From Brevundimonas mediterranea (GTDB lineage Bacteria; Pseudomonadota; Alphaproteobacteria; Caulobacterales; Caulobacteraceae), in the NCBI RefSeq assembly GCF_014196125.1, contig NZ_JACIDA010000001.1, forward strand, positions 1,054,001-1,118,000: a stretch of DNA of 64,000 bases, written 5' to 3'. Numbering within the stretch: position 1 is the first letter of the stretch; the number at the start of each line of letters is the position of its first letter. Below, one piece after another: positions 37,413 to 46,452 of the stretch. Made by a program: the position numbers and the translations under genes. Under the pieces are notes generated by a model, which was not told the origin of the DNA, ran no database searches, and saw only the letters and a list, made by a program, of their open reading frames with translations.

Positions 37413-38425
37413 AACCGTCGAGGATCGAGGGCGCGGGCTGCGGGCGACGGCGCCCGCCCCTCGATCGCATCGGCCACGACGGCCCCGACCATCGGCGCCA
37501 GCAGCCAGCCGTTGCGACGCGGCGCCAAGGCCAGAAACAGACCTGCGCCGTCCGGCGCCGGGCCCGCCATCGGCAACCCGTCCGGCGAGGCCCCGCGCAC
37601 CCCGGCGCGCCATTCGATGTCCAGCGGTTCGGGCGGGCGCCCCAGCACCCGCCAGGCCGCCTCAAGCAGGCGTTCGCCGACAGCCGCGTCGGGCACGGTG
37701 TCGCGGCGTCCCGGCTCCATCGTCGCGCCTATGACCGCTCCGCCGGTCATAGGCGCGACATAGGCCCCCGGCCCGCGCAAGGCGTGGGACGCCAGATCCG
37801 CCTTGGCCACCCCGATCTGCCCCCGGATCGGCTGGACGTTCTCGACCAAGGTCCGCGTCGCCTCCGGCGAACCCGGAATCGCGTCGCCGACTCCTGTCGC
37901 CAGCACGACGGCCGAGGCCGCCAGCGTCTGATCGTCCAGTTCGATGGTCCAGCCGTCGGACTGGGCGGTCAACCGGATCACACGCCCCTGGATGATCCCG
38001 TCGCCCAGCGCGTCGCGTAGGGCCGCCATCGCCTGTTCCGGTTGGATCTGACCGTCCTCGTCCGTGATCACCCGATCACCGTCGCGGCGGGCTTCGAAAC
38101 CCAGGGTCTTCAGCCGCGCCGCCATGGCGTCCACGTCTCCGCCGCGCCATTCGGCCGGACGCCGCGCGAAGGCCACGCCGGACGCCTGGGCGAAGGCGGG
38201 CCACAGATCGCGTCCCGCACGCAGAAGCGCCGCCCGGTCCGGCGAGACATCGTCGATCGCCGCCTCCATGGCCGGCGCCACCATGCCCGCCGCCACCCGC
38301 GAGGCGTTGGGTCCGCCGGGGTCGACCACAGTCACCCTATGGCCGCGTCGCGTCAGCTCGAAGGCCGTACTCAGGCCCAGCACGCCGGCGCCGATGATCA
38401 CTATGGCAGGGGAAGACATCACCAT
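37409..38425 (-). CDS. FAD-dependent oxidoreductase, DAO family (ThiO-like)
   Basis: Probable amine or amino-acid oxidase. Of 338 residues the N-terminal [16 protein letters not shown] carries the FAD-binding GAGVLG (12-17). [14 protein letters not shown] is the DAO-family FAD loop and [16 protein letters not shown] the C-terminal one. It most resembles glycine oxidase ThiO in length and in the AAGMVAP segment, but no thi genes are near. ATG at 38419 is an alternative start. It lies downstream of purE-purK with an 84-base gap and may be read with them. Confidence 0.82.
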   Translation of the reverse strand: MVMSSPAIVIIGAGVLGLSTAFELTRRGHRVTVVDPGGPNASRVAAGMVAPAMEAAIDDVSPDRAALLRAGRDLWPAFAQASGVAFARRPAEWRGGDVDAMAARLKTLGFEARRDGDRVITDEDGQIQPEQAMAALRDALGDGIIQGRVIRLTAQSDGWTIELDDQTLAASAVVLATGVGDAIPGSPEATRTLVENVQPIRGQIGVAKADLASHALRGPGAYVAPMTGGAVIGATMEPGRRDTVPDAAVGERLLEAAWRVLGRPPEPLDIEWRAGVRGASPDGLPMAGPAPDGAGLFLALAPRRNGWLLAPMVGAVVADAIEGRAPSPAARALDPRRF

Positions 38426-38509
38426 GTCCAGATCGACCCGCGACGCCCGGAATGCAAGCCGCCCCGCCCGGACCTTTCGTCCTAGCTGCGGCGCTTCGCC
38501 CGCATTGTT

Positions 38510-39604
38510 TCAGACTGCGCCCAGCACGCGGTTCACATGGGCCATCTTGCGGCCGGGACGGGCCTCGGCCTTGCCGTACAGGTGCAGCCGCTCGTCCAAC
38601 TTGCCGGCCAGGGCGCGCCACTGCTCGACCTCGTCGCCCAGCAGGTTCTTCATCTCGACGCGGGCGTGAGCCGACGTCGGCCCCAGAGGCCATCCGGCCA
38701 CCGCGCGGATATGTTGTTCGAACTGGTCGCAGACGCAGCCGTCCTGGGTCCAGTGGCCGGTGTTGTGGACGCGCGGCGCAATCTCGTTGACCAGCAGCAC
38801 GTCGTCGCCGCCCGCAACCGGAATATCGAACAGTTCGACCCCCAGAACCCCGACATAGTCCAGCCCGTCCAGGATGGCTTCGGCGATGGCGCGGGCGCGG
38901 ACCTGGGTCTTCTCGTCCACTGTGGCCGGCGCCAGGGTGGTGCGCAGCACCCCGCCCTCGTGCCGGTTCTCGCCCAGCGGATAGACCGCCATATGGCCGT
39001 CCCAGTCGCGGGCGGCGATCACCGACAGTTCGCGCACGAAGCTCGCCCTGGCCTCCAGAATGGCCGGGCGGCCGCCCAGGCTTTCCAGCGCGGCGGGGGC
39101 CTCCTCCAGAGTGCGGATCCAGACCTGGCCCTTGCCGTCATAGCCTTCGCGGCGAGTCTTCAGCAGGGCGGGCAGACCCAGGGTCGTCAGGCCGAGGATC
39201 AGATCATCCAGCGTATCGACCACAGCGAACTCGACTGTCGGAGCGCCGACGGCGTTCAGGAAGGTCTTTTCCTCCACCCGGTCCTGCGACACGCGCAGGG
39301 CGGTCGGTCCGGGCGCGACCAGGGCGCCGGCCTCGGCCAGGCGTTCGATGGAGGCGGCGGGCACGTTCTCGAACTCGAAAGTCACGACGTCGGCGGCCCG
39401 GCCCAGGGCCGTCAGGGCCTCGGGGTCGTCATAGGCGGCGACGATCTGGGCGGTGGAGACCCGGCCCGCCGGGCTGTCGGGTTCCGGATCCAGGATGACC
39501 ACGTCAAAACCCAGGCGCGCGGCGGCCTGGCTGAGCATCCGGCCCAGTTGGCCGCCGCCGAGAATGCCGAGGGTCGAACCGGGGGGGAGCGGAAGCGTGG
39601 GCAC
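38510..39604 (-). CDS. purK: N5-carboxyaminoimidazole ribonucleotide synthase
   Basis: ATP-grasp enzyme that carboxylates AIR to N5-CAIR in purine synthesis. The 364 residues include GILGGGQLGRMLSQAAARLG at the N-terminus, LLKTRREGYDGKGQ for ATP binding and VLLVNEIAPRVHNTGHWT near the active site. The start is GTG at 39604, directly after the purE stop with no gap, so the pair is tightly coupled. Confidence 0.96.
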   Translation of the reverse strand: MPTLPLPPGSTLGILGGGQLGRMLSQAAARLGFDVVILDPEPDSPAGRVSTAQIVAAYDDPEALTALGRAADVVTFEFENVPAASIERLAEAGALVAPGPTALRVSQDRVEEKTFLNAVGAPTVEFAVVDTLDDLILGLTTLGLPALLKTRREGYDGKGQVWIRTLEEAPAALESLGGRPAILEARASFVRELSVIAARDWDGHMAVYPLGENRHEGGVLRTTLAPATVDEKTQVRARAIAEAILDGLDYVGVLGVELFDIPVAGGDDVLLVNEIAPRVHNTGHWTQDGCVCDQFEQHIRAVAGWPLGPTSAHARVEMKNLLGDEVEQWRALAGKLDERLHLYGKAEARPGRKMAHVNRVLGAV

Positions 39605-40096
39605 TCAGTCCTCGACGGTTTCGGCGACGGAATCCGTCAGGGCGGCGCGGAAGGCGGCCAGACGCGCCGCCAGGGCTTCGTCCGACAGCGCCAAGATCTG
39701 AGCGGCCAGAATGCCGGCGTTGGCGGCGCCCGCCTCGCCGATCGCCAGGGTGGCGACCGGAACCCCGGCGGGCATCTGTACGATGGACAACAGGCTATCC
39801 ATGCCCTTCAGGGCCTTGGACTGGACCGGCACGCCCAGCACCGGCAGCTCGGTCATCGAGGCGGCCATGCCCGGCAGGTGGGCGGCGCCCCCGGCCCCGG
39901 CGATGATGACCTTGAAACCCGCCGCCTTGGCGCCGGTCGAAAACTCGACGAGGCGTTGGGGAGTGCGGTGCGCGCTGACGACCTTGGCCGTCCAGGCGAC
40001 GCCCAACTGATCCAGTTTGTCGGCGGCCAGCTTCATCGTCGGCCAGTCCGAACGACTGCCCATGATGATCGCCACCGGCGTTGCGGAAGTCGCCAT
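39605..40096 (-). CDS. purE: N5-CAIR mutase
   Basis: Class I PurE, which moves the carboxylate of N5-CAIR to C4 to give CAIR; acts as an octamer. The 163-residue protein has the N-terminal [12 protein letters not shown] phosphate/ribose loop, SAHRTP with the catalytic histidine, and the [11 protein letters not shown] signature. It is the first gene of purE-purK. The 181 bases upstream to the divergent GGDEF gene hold no riboswitch I can recognise (no PurR box or purine aptamer). Confidence 0.96.
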   Translation of the reverse strand: MATSATPVAIIMGSRSDWPTMKLAADKLDQLGVAWTAKVVSAHRTPQRLVEFSTGAKAAGFKVIIAGAGGAAHLPGMAASMTELPVLGVPVQSKALKGMDSLLSIVQMPAGVPVATLAIGEAGAANAGILAAQILALSDEALAARLAAFRAALTDSVAETVED

Positions 40097-40277
40097 ATCT
40101 TCAAGGCCCCTCGCGGAAAGGCCGCCCGTTACAGCACGCGGCGGACGCCCGCAACCGAAACAGCCCGTGTTTACGGCGGGTTTCGCTACGGCTCCGCCTT
40201 CAATCTCGGCCGTTCAGCCTCTAACATCGGTTTATCGCGCGTCCGGTTGAGTCGCGCCGCCGGAGCCAGCCTGCGCC

Positions 40278-40841
40278 GTGACCGACGTGGCCGAACACGA
40301 CCTGACCGCCGAGATCGCGCGCCTGCGCGCCGAGTTGGACGCCTGGAAACAGCGCGCCGCTGCGGCCGAGGCGGCGGCCGACCACGACGTCCTGACCCCG
40401 GCCCTGAACCGCCGCGGCTTCGTCGCCGCCCTGCAGCGGACCATGGCCTATTGCCAGCGCCACGGCGTGCCGGCGGTGCTGCTTTATCTGGATATGGACG
40501 GGTTCAAGGGGGTCAACGACCGGATGGGCCACGCCGCGGGCGACGCCGCCTTGGTGGCCGTGGCGCGGATGCTGCTGGGGCACCTGCGCGAATCGGACGC
40601 CGTGGGTCGGCTGGGCGGTGACGAGTTCGCCTTGCTGATGCTGAACGCCGGCGTCGAGGAAGGCCGGGCCAAGGCGCGCCAGCTGGCCGAGGCGCTGAAG
40701 ACCGAGGGCTTCGTCTGGAACGGCCAGCAGACGCCGCTGGGCGGCTCGTTCGGCGTGCGCGCCTGGGACGGCCACACCGACCCCGAAATCTGGCTGACCG
40801 AGGCGGACGCCGCCATGTGGGTGCGCAAGAAGGGGCGCTGA
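40278..40841 (+). CDS. Small soluble diguanylate cyclase (GGDEF)
   Basis: Makes cyclic di-GMP. The 187-residue protein is little more than a GGDEF domain: a short N-terminal coiled coil (IARLRAELDAWKQRAAAAEA) suited to dimerisation, then the domain with LDMDGFKGVND, the active site G113-G-D-E-F117, and an intact I-site RESD (104-107) five residues before it, so it should be product-inhibited. There is no sensory or receiver domain. The start is GTG at 40278. It adds a second cyclase to PleD in this window. Its genomic pairing with purE is probably incidental. Confidence 0.9.
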   Translation: MTDVAEHDLTAEIARLRAELDAWKQRAAAAEAAADHDVLTPALNRRGFVAALQRTMAYCQRHGVPAVLLYLDMDGFKGVNDRMGHAAGDAALVAVARMLLGHLRESDAVGRLGGDEFALLMLNAGVEEGRAKARQLAEALKTEGFVWNGQQTPLGGSFGVRAWDGHTDPEIWLTEADAAMWVRKKGR

Positions 40842-40863
40842 GGCCCCTTCCCCGCCTTCCCTC

Positions 40864-42669
40864 TTACAACGGCAGCCGCAGTTGAACGCCGCCCATATGG
40901 CTGTCGGCGTGTTCGCCGTATCGGCCGCGATAGGCGATCGTCACCTTGACCGGCCCCACTGAGCCTTCGACCCCGGCCGAGGCCAGGAACTGGCCGCCGA
41001 ACGGATCCTCGACCTCCCGCTCCAGCACCTGCGCCGGGTTGTTGTAGAGGCCGACGCGCACCGGGTCGGAACTGTCGTCCAGGGCGTCGCGATAGCCGCC
41101 CTCGGCGAACAGGCCGAACCCGCCCATCTCCGCCTCGGCCCGCAGCGCCACTTCGCCGCTGATGGCCTTCATCTCGCGGTCTTCATATTCGTACTGGGCG
41201 GCGACGCCCTGCTCCCAATAGCCGTCGACGTCGCTGGTCGCCCAGGTCACGGCCGCACGGGGCGAGAGGGCCACGCCCCCCATGTCGAACCACATCCCGC
41301 CCTGCAGCCGAGCGCCCGTGCTGAAGGCGCGGGTCTCGGCCGTGTGGACGATGGGCGCCAGGCTGGTGACGCGCTCGATGTCGTCGATATTGTCGCGCGC
41401 CACCCCGACCGCCGCATTTACGAACAGGTCACCGGAGCGCCAGCCCCCATACAGGTCCAGGCCGAAGCTTTCGACGTTGAACGTCAGGGCCTGGCTTTCG
41501 ACATCGGTCTTGCGCGCCGTGCCGGCCATGCCGAACCGCCAGTTCGCCGACGGTCCCGCCTCAAGCGCAATCCGACCGCCCCAGCCGTCGCTGGACGATT
41601 CAGTAACCGCCCCCCGCGCATCCGTGTCCACGCTGTCGACCATGGCCGAGGTTGTGATCGCGACGCCCGCCTCCCAAGCTTCACGACCGGACAGGGCTTC
41701 GCTCGCCGCATCCAGGGCGTCCTCGCGGTGCCGGAAGGTGGTTTCGCCCTGCAAGGCCGCCTGGGACCCGATGTCGCCGTAGTAGAGATAGTCGGTCGCC
41801 AGACGGGCGATGATCTGATGCCCGGCTGCCGTGGGATGAACCCCGTCGAAGTAGAAATAGCTGCTGGGGTTCGAACAGACCGTCACCCCGTTGAAACAGG
41901 CCTGGGTGACATTGGTGATGCCGAACTGCCCGGGATTGGCGGCCAGTGTGTCGCCGATCTTGAACAGGTCCATCAGGATGATGTTGCTGCCGGGACGCGC
42001 TGCCGCGGTCGTGTTCAAACCCGTCAGCAGGCTCGAGTTAAAGGTCGTAACCGCATAGTCGGCTAAGGGCGCCGCAGCCGTGCCGCGGAACTGCGGCGTC
42101 AGGCTGAGCTTGGGCAGGTTGGTGACTAGAATGGTCCCCGCCCCCGCGCCGGCGACGCTGTTGACCAGGCTGTTGATGTTGGCGGCGGCCGACGTCGCGA
42201 CCGGTGTGATGGCGCCGACCGGGCTTGCCGATGCACCGGCGGCGGGCAGTCCCTGGAAGATGTCGTTCGCCCCGCCCAGAACGCTGACCAGGTCATTGGA
42301 CCCGAAGGTCCCGCCCCGGCTGGTGTAGGCGGCCAGCTGGGTCAGCATGCCGGGCGGCGGGCCGGCCGAGGCGTCTGTGCGCGCGCCGCCGAAGGCGTAG
42401 TTGATGCTGCCGCTGACGGAGCCGGTGAAATTGACCGCGTTGAAGCCCAGCAGTTCGGTGAAGACCGGACCAGTCGAGAAACGCCCCTGGAAATAGGGGG
42501 GACTGGGCGGCTGCGTCCCGCCCGAAGCCAGATACAGATTGCCGTTGTCGCTCAGGCTGTCGCCGAACACGACCAGGCGGTTGTAGGTCTGGGCCGAGGC
42601 CGAGGCCGCAAAGGCGCAGGCGGCGACGACCAGGGCGGCGACTGCGCCGCCGGTGAGATAGCGTGACAT
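40864..42669 (-). CDS. GDSL esterase autotransporter
   Basis: Surface-displayed lipase/esterase (type Va secretion, EstA-like). From ATG 42669 (GGAGG six to seven bases upstream) it has 601 residues: a signal peptide (1-26, ending ASA), a GDSL passenger with nucleophile S38 in VFGDSLSDNG, a GGANDIF block III and the D-x2-H pair in YFDGVHPT (about 295), then a C-terminal 12-strand autotransporter barrel (about 330-601) that ends in the alternating VQLRLPL strand. No separate partner gene is needed. Expected role is hydrolysis of short- or medium-chain esters or membrane lipids at the cell surface. Confidence 0.93.
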   Translation of the reverse strand: MSRYLTGGAVAALVVAACAFAASASAQTYNRLVVFGDSLSDNGNLYLASGGTQPPSPPYFQGRFSTGPVFTELLGFNAVNFTGSVSGSINYAFGGARTDASAGPPPGMLTQLAAYTSRGGTFGSNDLVSVLGGANDIFQGLPAAGASASPVGAITPVATSAAANINSLVNSVAGAGAGTILVTNLPKLSLTPQFRGTAAAPLADYAVTTFNSSLLTGLNTTAAARPGSNIILMDLFKIGDTLAANPGQFGITNVTQACFNGVTVCSNPSSYFYFDGVHPTAAGHQIIARLATDYLYYGDIGSQAALQGETTFRHREDALDAASEALSGREAWEAGVAITTSAMVDSVDTDARGAVTESSSDGWGGRIALEAGPSANWRFGMAGTARKTDVESQALTFNVESFGLDLYGGWRSGDLFVNAAVGVARDNIDDIERVTSLAPIVHTAETRAFSTGARLQGGMWFDMGGVALSPRAAVTWATSDVDGYWEQGVAAQYEYEDREMKAISGEVALRAEAEMGGFGLFAEGGYRDALDDSSDPVRVGLYNNPAQVLEREVEDPFGGQFLASAGVEGSVGPVKVTIAYRGRYGEHADSHMGGVQLRLPL

Positions 42670-42783
42670 GTATTTCCTCCCACAGCCGTCGTGTATCGCG
42701 GCCGTTACCCGGGAGGATGCGCCACTCTGCGGCGAGCGCAAGATGCCGTTACGTCAGCCTTCGGAAGATAACGGGTCGTTCCG

Positions 42784-44676
42784 TCAGTGCAGGGTGCGGA
42801 ACTTCAGCGTTCCCGGCACGGTCTTCAACGTCCGCAGCGCCTCGGGGTCGTAGTCGCGGTCCACGTCGGTGATGACATAGCCGGTGCGCTCATCCGTCTT
42901 CAGATGCTGACCCAAGATGTTCAGCCCCGCCGCCGCCAGGGCCCGGTTCAGCTCGGCCAACACGCCCGGCTGGTTCTTGTGGATGTGCAGAATACGGTGC
43001 GCGCCCGACACCTCGGCCAGTTGCACGTTCGGCAGGTTGACGCTGAAGGTGGTGTCGCCCCGGTTCAGATAGCCCAGCAGGCGCTCGGCCGCGAACTCGG
43101 CGATGGCCTCCTGGGCCTCCTCGGTCGATCCGCCGATGTGCGGGGTCAGGATCATGTTCTTCATCCCCTGCAGCGGGCTTTCAAACGGATCCGAGTTGGT
43201 GCGCGGCTCCTCGGGGAAGACGTCCACCGCCGCCCCCGCGACCCTGCCCGACCCCATGGCCTGGGCCAGGGCGCCGACGTCGACCACATGACCCCGCGAC
43301 AGGTTCAGGAACAGCGCGCCCTCCTTCATTCGGGCGAACTGGGCCGCGCCGAAGATGTTGGAATTCTCGCGACGCCCGTCGACGTGCAGGGTCACGACGT
43401 CGCTCTCGGCCAAAAGGGCGTCCAGCGACCGCATCCGCCGGGCGTTGCCCAGGGCCAGCCGTTCCGACAGGTCATAGAACAGCACCCGCATCCCCAGATT
43501 CTCGGCCAGCACCGACAACTGGCTGCCGATGGCGCCATAGCCGACAATGCCCAGGGTCTTGCCGCGCAGTTCCTTGGATCCGGTCGCCGACTTGTTCCAC
43601 TGGCCGACATGCATGGCGGCGGACTTGTCCACCACGTCGCGCATCAGAACGATCATCAGGCCGATGGCCAACTCCACCACCGAACGGGTGTTGGAATAGG
43701 GGGCGTTGAACACCGCGACCCCATGGTCCGAAGCGGCGTCCAGATCGATCTGGTTGGTGCCGATGCAGAAGGCGGCGACCGCCATCAGCCGGTCGGCCTC
43801 CTCCAGCACCCGGCGGCTGACCGTGGTCTTGGAGCGGATGCCCAGCACATGGACGCCCTTGATGGCGGCGATCAGGTCGTCTTCGTCCAGGGCGCCCTTG
43901 ACCGTCTCGACCGAATAGCCGGCCTCCTCCAGCCGTTCGACGGCGGCGGGGTGGATGTTCTCGAGCAGCAGCATCTTCATCCGGCTGCGCGGGAAGGACC
44001 AGCGGCCGACCAGGCCCTCGGCGTGCAGCACCTCGTCCAGCGATGCGGCCTCGGCGTCGGCGACCTCGACCACCGGCGCGCGGCGGGCGACCTCGGTGAA
44101 GGCGTAGAAGGCGTCGGCGGCGCCGGCGAGCTTGACCTCCGCGTCATTCCAGCCGTCGCCGACCATGACCACGCGCCCAGACAGGTTCAGGCTGTGGATC
44201 ACGGCGGGCTTGCCGTCGGCCTGCGACAGGGGATTGGCGTCATCGACTCCAGTCACCCGCCCCTCGGCGTCATAGACCAGGTCGTTGCACAGCACCCTGT
44301 CGGGCGACACACCCAGCATCTCGGCCACCGGGGCGATCACCTCGCGGAAGCCGCCGGACATGATGATCACCTTGCCCTTGTTCTGCTGGAAGAAGTTCAG
44401 ATTGCGCCGCACCGAGGCGGTCAGATGATCCGGCGCCGTCTCCGCCAGGGCCGCGACATGGGCGCGGGTCAGGGGCAGCAGGGCCAGGCGACGGCGTAGC
44501 GCCTCGCCGAATGCGATTTCACCGGACATGGCCCTGTCTGTCAGATTTGCGATCTGAGCCCGGACTTGATCGGCCTCGGGCGATCCCGCCAAGACGATAT
44601 CGGCCAAGGCTTCAAGGGTCTCGAACCCGACCAGAGTCGAATCGAAGTCGAAGATCAGTGTGGGGCGCGCGCTCAT
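42784..44676 (-). CDS. Fusion of phosphoserine phosphatase-like HAD domain and phosphoglycerate dehydrogenase
   Basis: One 630-residue protein joining the last and first enzymes of serine biosynthesis. Residues 1-215 are a SerB-type HAD phosphatase: D10-F-D12 (nucleophile and acid/base), SGGFREV (107-113), and GDGWND (173-178). Residues 233-540 are a SerA dehydrogenase: NAD-binding G379-Y-G-A-I-G384, catalytic R461 (NLSRGHVVD), E490 (FPEEP) and H513 (TPHIGGST). Residues 555-630 are an ACT domain for serine feedback. There is no frameshift or stop between the parts, and the codon pattern is even. The middle enzyme, SerC, is not in the window. The HAD substrate is inferred. Confidence 0.9.
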   Translation of the reverse strand: MSARPTLIFDFDSTLVGFETLEALADIVLAGSPEADQVRAQIANLTDRAMSGEIAFGEALRRRLALLPLTRAHVAALAETAPDHLTASVRRNLNFFQQNKGKVIIMSGGFREVIAPVAEMLGVSPDRVLCNDLVYDAEGRVTGVDDANPLSQADGKPAVIHSLNLSGRVVMVGDGWNDAEVKLAGAADAFYAFTEVARRAPVVEVADAEAASLDEVLHAEGLVGRWSFPRSRMKMLLLENIHPAAVERLEEAGYSVETVKGALDEDDLIAAIKGVHVLGIRSKTTVSRRVLEEADRLMAVAAFCIGTNQIDLDAASDHGVAVFNAPYSNTRSVVELAIGLMIVLMRDVVDKSAAMHVGQWNKSATGSKELRGKTLGIVGYGAIGSQLSVLAENLGMRVLFYDLSERLALGNARRMRSLDALLAESDVVTLHVDGRRENSNIFGAAQFARMKEGALFLNLSRGHVVDVGALAQAMGSGRVAGAAVDVFPEEPRTNSDPFESPLQGMKNMILTPHIGGSTEEAQEAIAEFAAERLLGYLNRGDTTFSVNLPNVQLAEVSGAHRILHIHKNQPGVLAELNRALAAAGLNILGQHLKTDERTGYVITDVDRDYDPEALRTLKTVPGTLKFRTLH

Positions 44677-44752
44677 GGGCGGCGTCTTAGCGGCCTTCGC
44701 CGCCGCAGCAAAGCCGAGCCTTGCTGATGAAGGGGCTCAGTTTCGCTTAAAC

Positions 44753-44792
44753 CTTGCCGCCCGCCGTGAATTTCGTCACGGCGGGCGGCAAG
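44753..44792 (-). terminator. 17-base perfect hairpin downstream of the SDR gene
   Basis: Inverted repeat 44753-44769 with 44776-44792, all 17 positions paired, 6-base loop. It starts 5 bases after the SDR gene stop on the minus strand and is followed by GTTTAAGC, a weak T-tract. It most likely acts as the SDR terminator, although the U-tract is poor. Confidence 0.6.
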
Positions 44793-44797
44793 AAATA

Positions 44798-46240
44798 TCA
44801 GAAGCGTGCGATCCGGCGCACGTGGCTGTCCGGGCGGCGGCTTTCCAGAACGGCCGCGCCGACAGCGGCGGCGATGGTGGCCACGGCCAACAGCGCCCCA
44901 CCCTCGCGGGCGTGATCGCGGGCATAGGTTCCTGCGTCGTCAGCATAACGACGCGCCGTCTTGCCGTGCTTCTTCAGCGCCTTCCTGGAGCCCTTGCGGG
45001 CCGAGCGGAACATTTCATCCGCACGCTCGCGCGCGTCATGCACGGCGTCCGAGGCGCGGTGGCCGGCGTCGCGCGAGAACTCGCCCGCCCGCTCGCCTGC
45101 TTCTTCGGCACGATAACGGAAGGCGTCGACGGCGTCATGGAACCGGTCGCGCAGGTCGGCAGTATCGACCCAGCCGCGCGGATCGATGCGGGTCCGGATG
45201 CGCTGATAGCGGGTCGGGCCGCTGCGTTGCGTCAGATACAGAACCGCAGCCGCGCCGACGGCAAGGGCGACCAGACTGCCTGCGGTGATGCCGGGATGTT
45301 TGCGGACTTCGGCCAGGGCGCTGAAATTACGGACCATGGGATAGTGAACCTCTTCATCGAGGCCGTCCTCAGTCGGGTCATAGAGCCCGTCGTCATACGG
45401 CCGATAGGCGGAACGGCGGTCCCGCATCAAAGATGGAGCGAACCGCGCCAGAAGAGGTTCCGCAATCCCCGGCAAGGCTGAGTAGAAAGACGCGATGACG
45501 CGCCCTCCCCCGCCGACCGTGATCTCGCGGATCGGATGGGTGGCGCAATACAGGATGGTGTCGGCGACCACATGGGTCGCATAGACCGGCTGGGGATTAT
45601 GCGCCGCCTGGCCGGTCAGGTTGCGGGCGTGACGGCTGTAGGGGGTATCAATCGCGCCGGGCTTGACCAGGCTGACCGTTACGGGCGCCTGCTCGCGCAA
45701 CAGTTCGATCCGCAGGGCGTTGGTGAACCCCTTCACCGCATGTTTGGACGCCGCATAGACGCCCTGCACCGGCAGCGGCAGGTCCGACAGGATCGAGCCG
45801 ACATTGATGATCGCCGCGCCGCCCGGCCGCGTCCGCAGATGCTCCGCCGCCGCCAGAGACCCATTGACCACGCCCCAATAGTTGGTCTCGAACAGGCGGC
45901 GCTGATCCTCCAGCCGGGTCTCGCGGATCGACCCGAACATCCCGACCCCGGCGTTGTTGACCCAGGTGTCGAAACCGCCGAACAGCCGCACGCACTTGTC
46001 CACCGCCGCCTTCAGCGCCTCCGGATCGGCCACGTCGGCGGCGGCCCAGGCCACCCGCGCCCCTTGGGCCTGCAACTCTTCGCACAGGGCCCGCAGGTCG
46101 CCTTCGCCCCGCGCGATCAGAAACACCCGCGCGCCGGCCCGCGCCGCGCGTCGCGCCGTCGCCAGCCCCACGCCCGAGGTCGCGCCGGTGACAACGATGG
46201 ACTGTTCGCCCAAGGGCTTCAGCACAGGTTTCTCGCGCAT
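44798..46240 (-). CDS. SDR oxidoreductase with C-terminal membrane/helical extension
   Basis: A 480-residue protein. Residues 10-260 are a classical short-chain dehydrogenase: TGATSGVG (18-25) for NAD(P), NNAG (95-98), S149, Y162-x3-K166. Unlike ordinary 250-residue SDRs it continues: a membrane helix at about 317-337, a long charged helical stretch (about 355-440) rich in Arg, Asp and Ala with repeated RASDAVHDARERADEM-like heptads, and a second hydrophobic helix (about 447-466). This suggests membrane attachment. The substrate is unknown. ATG 46240 has GAGGAA about seven bases upstream and is preferred to ATG 46270. Confidence 0.82.
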   Translation of the reverse strand: MREKPVLKPLGEQSIVVTGATSGVGLATARRAARAGARVFLIARGEGDLRALCEELQAQGARVAWAAADVADPEALKAAVDKCVRLFGGFDTWVNNAGVGMFGSIRETRLEDQRRLFETNYWGVVNGSLAAAEHLRTRPGGAAIINVGSILSDLPLPVQGVYAASKHAVKGFTNALRIELLREQAPVTVSLVKPGAIDTPYSRHARNLTGQAAHNPQPVYATHVVADTILYCATHPIREITVGGGGRVIASFYSALPGIAEPLLARFAPSLMRDRRSAYRPYDDGLYDPTEDGLDEEVHYPMVRNFSALAEVRKHPGITAGSLVALAVGAAAVLYLTQRSGPTRYQRIRTRIDPRGWVDTADLRDRFHDAVDAFRYRAEEAGERAGEFSRDAGHRASDAVHDARERADEMFRSARKGSRKALKKHGKTARRYADDAGTYARDHAREGGALLAVATIAAAVGAAVLESRRPDSHVRRIARF

Positions 46241-46270
46241 TGACCGTTCCTCGCGTCCAGACCTCGACAA

Positions 46271-46340
46271 TTTCTCGAGGTTTCTCCGGGTTTGTCGAGG
46301 CGGATTCTACAGGTTTTTCGAGGTTTGCGCGCGGGTTTGC
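46271..46340. repeat. Imperfect 10-base tandem repeats (phased T-tracts)
   Basis: Ten-base units TTTcTCGAGG, TTTcTCCGGG and TTTgTCGAGG run head to tail at 46271-46300, then TTTTTCGAGG at 46314-46323 and TTTGCGCGCG at 46324-46333. A TTT recurs about once per helical turn, which would favour bent DNA. The array fills the gap between the divergent SDR and hslO genes. Confidence 0.6.
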
Positions 46341-46452
46341 GGCCCGTCACGCCCGTGTGCAAACTCGGGGCCGATCATCCCCCCCTTATCAACGGGGCTT
46401 CGGGCGCCTAAATAGCCGCGATCCCGAAATGACGCCGCTCAAGGACCTTGCC

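Noticed and set aside
40097..40277. Possible riboswitch or small RNA upstream of purE
   Set aside because: No purine aptamer fold or strong hairpin is visible, and no terminator-like element is present.
38537..40621. 694-codon open frame on the plus strand
   Set aside because: Runs antisense to purK and purE and then out of frame through the GGDEF gene; no protein family signature.
42787..44499. 570-codon open frame on the plus strand
   Set aside because: Antisense to the SerB-SerA fusion, where both domains have all key motifs.
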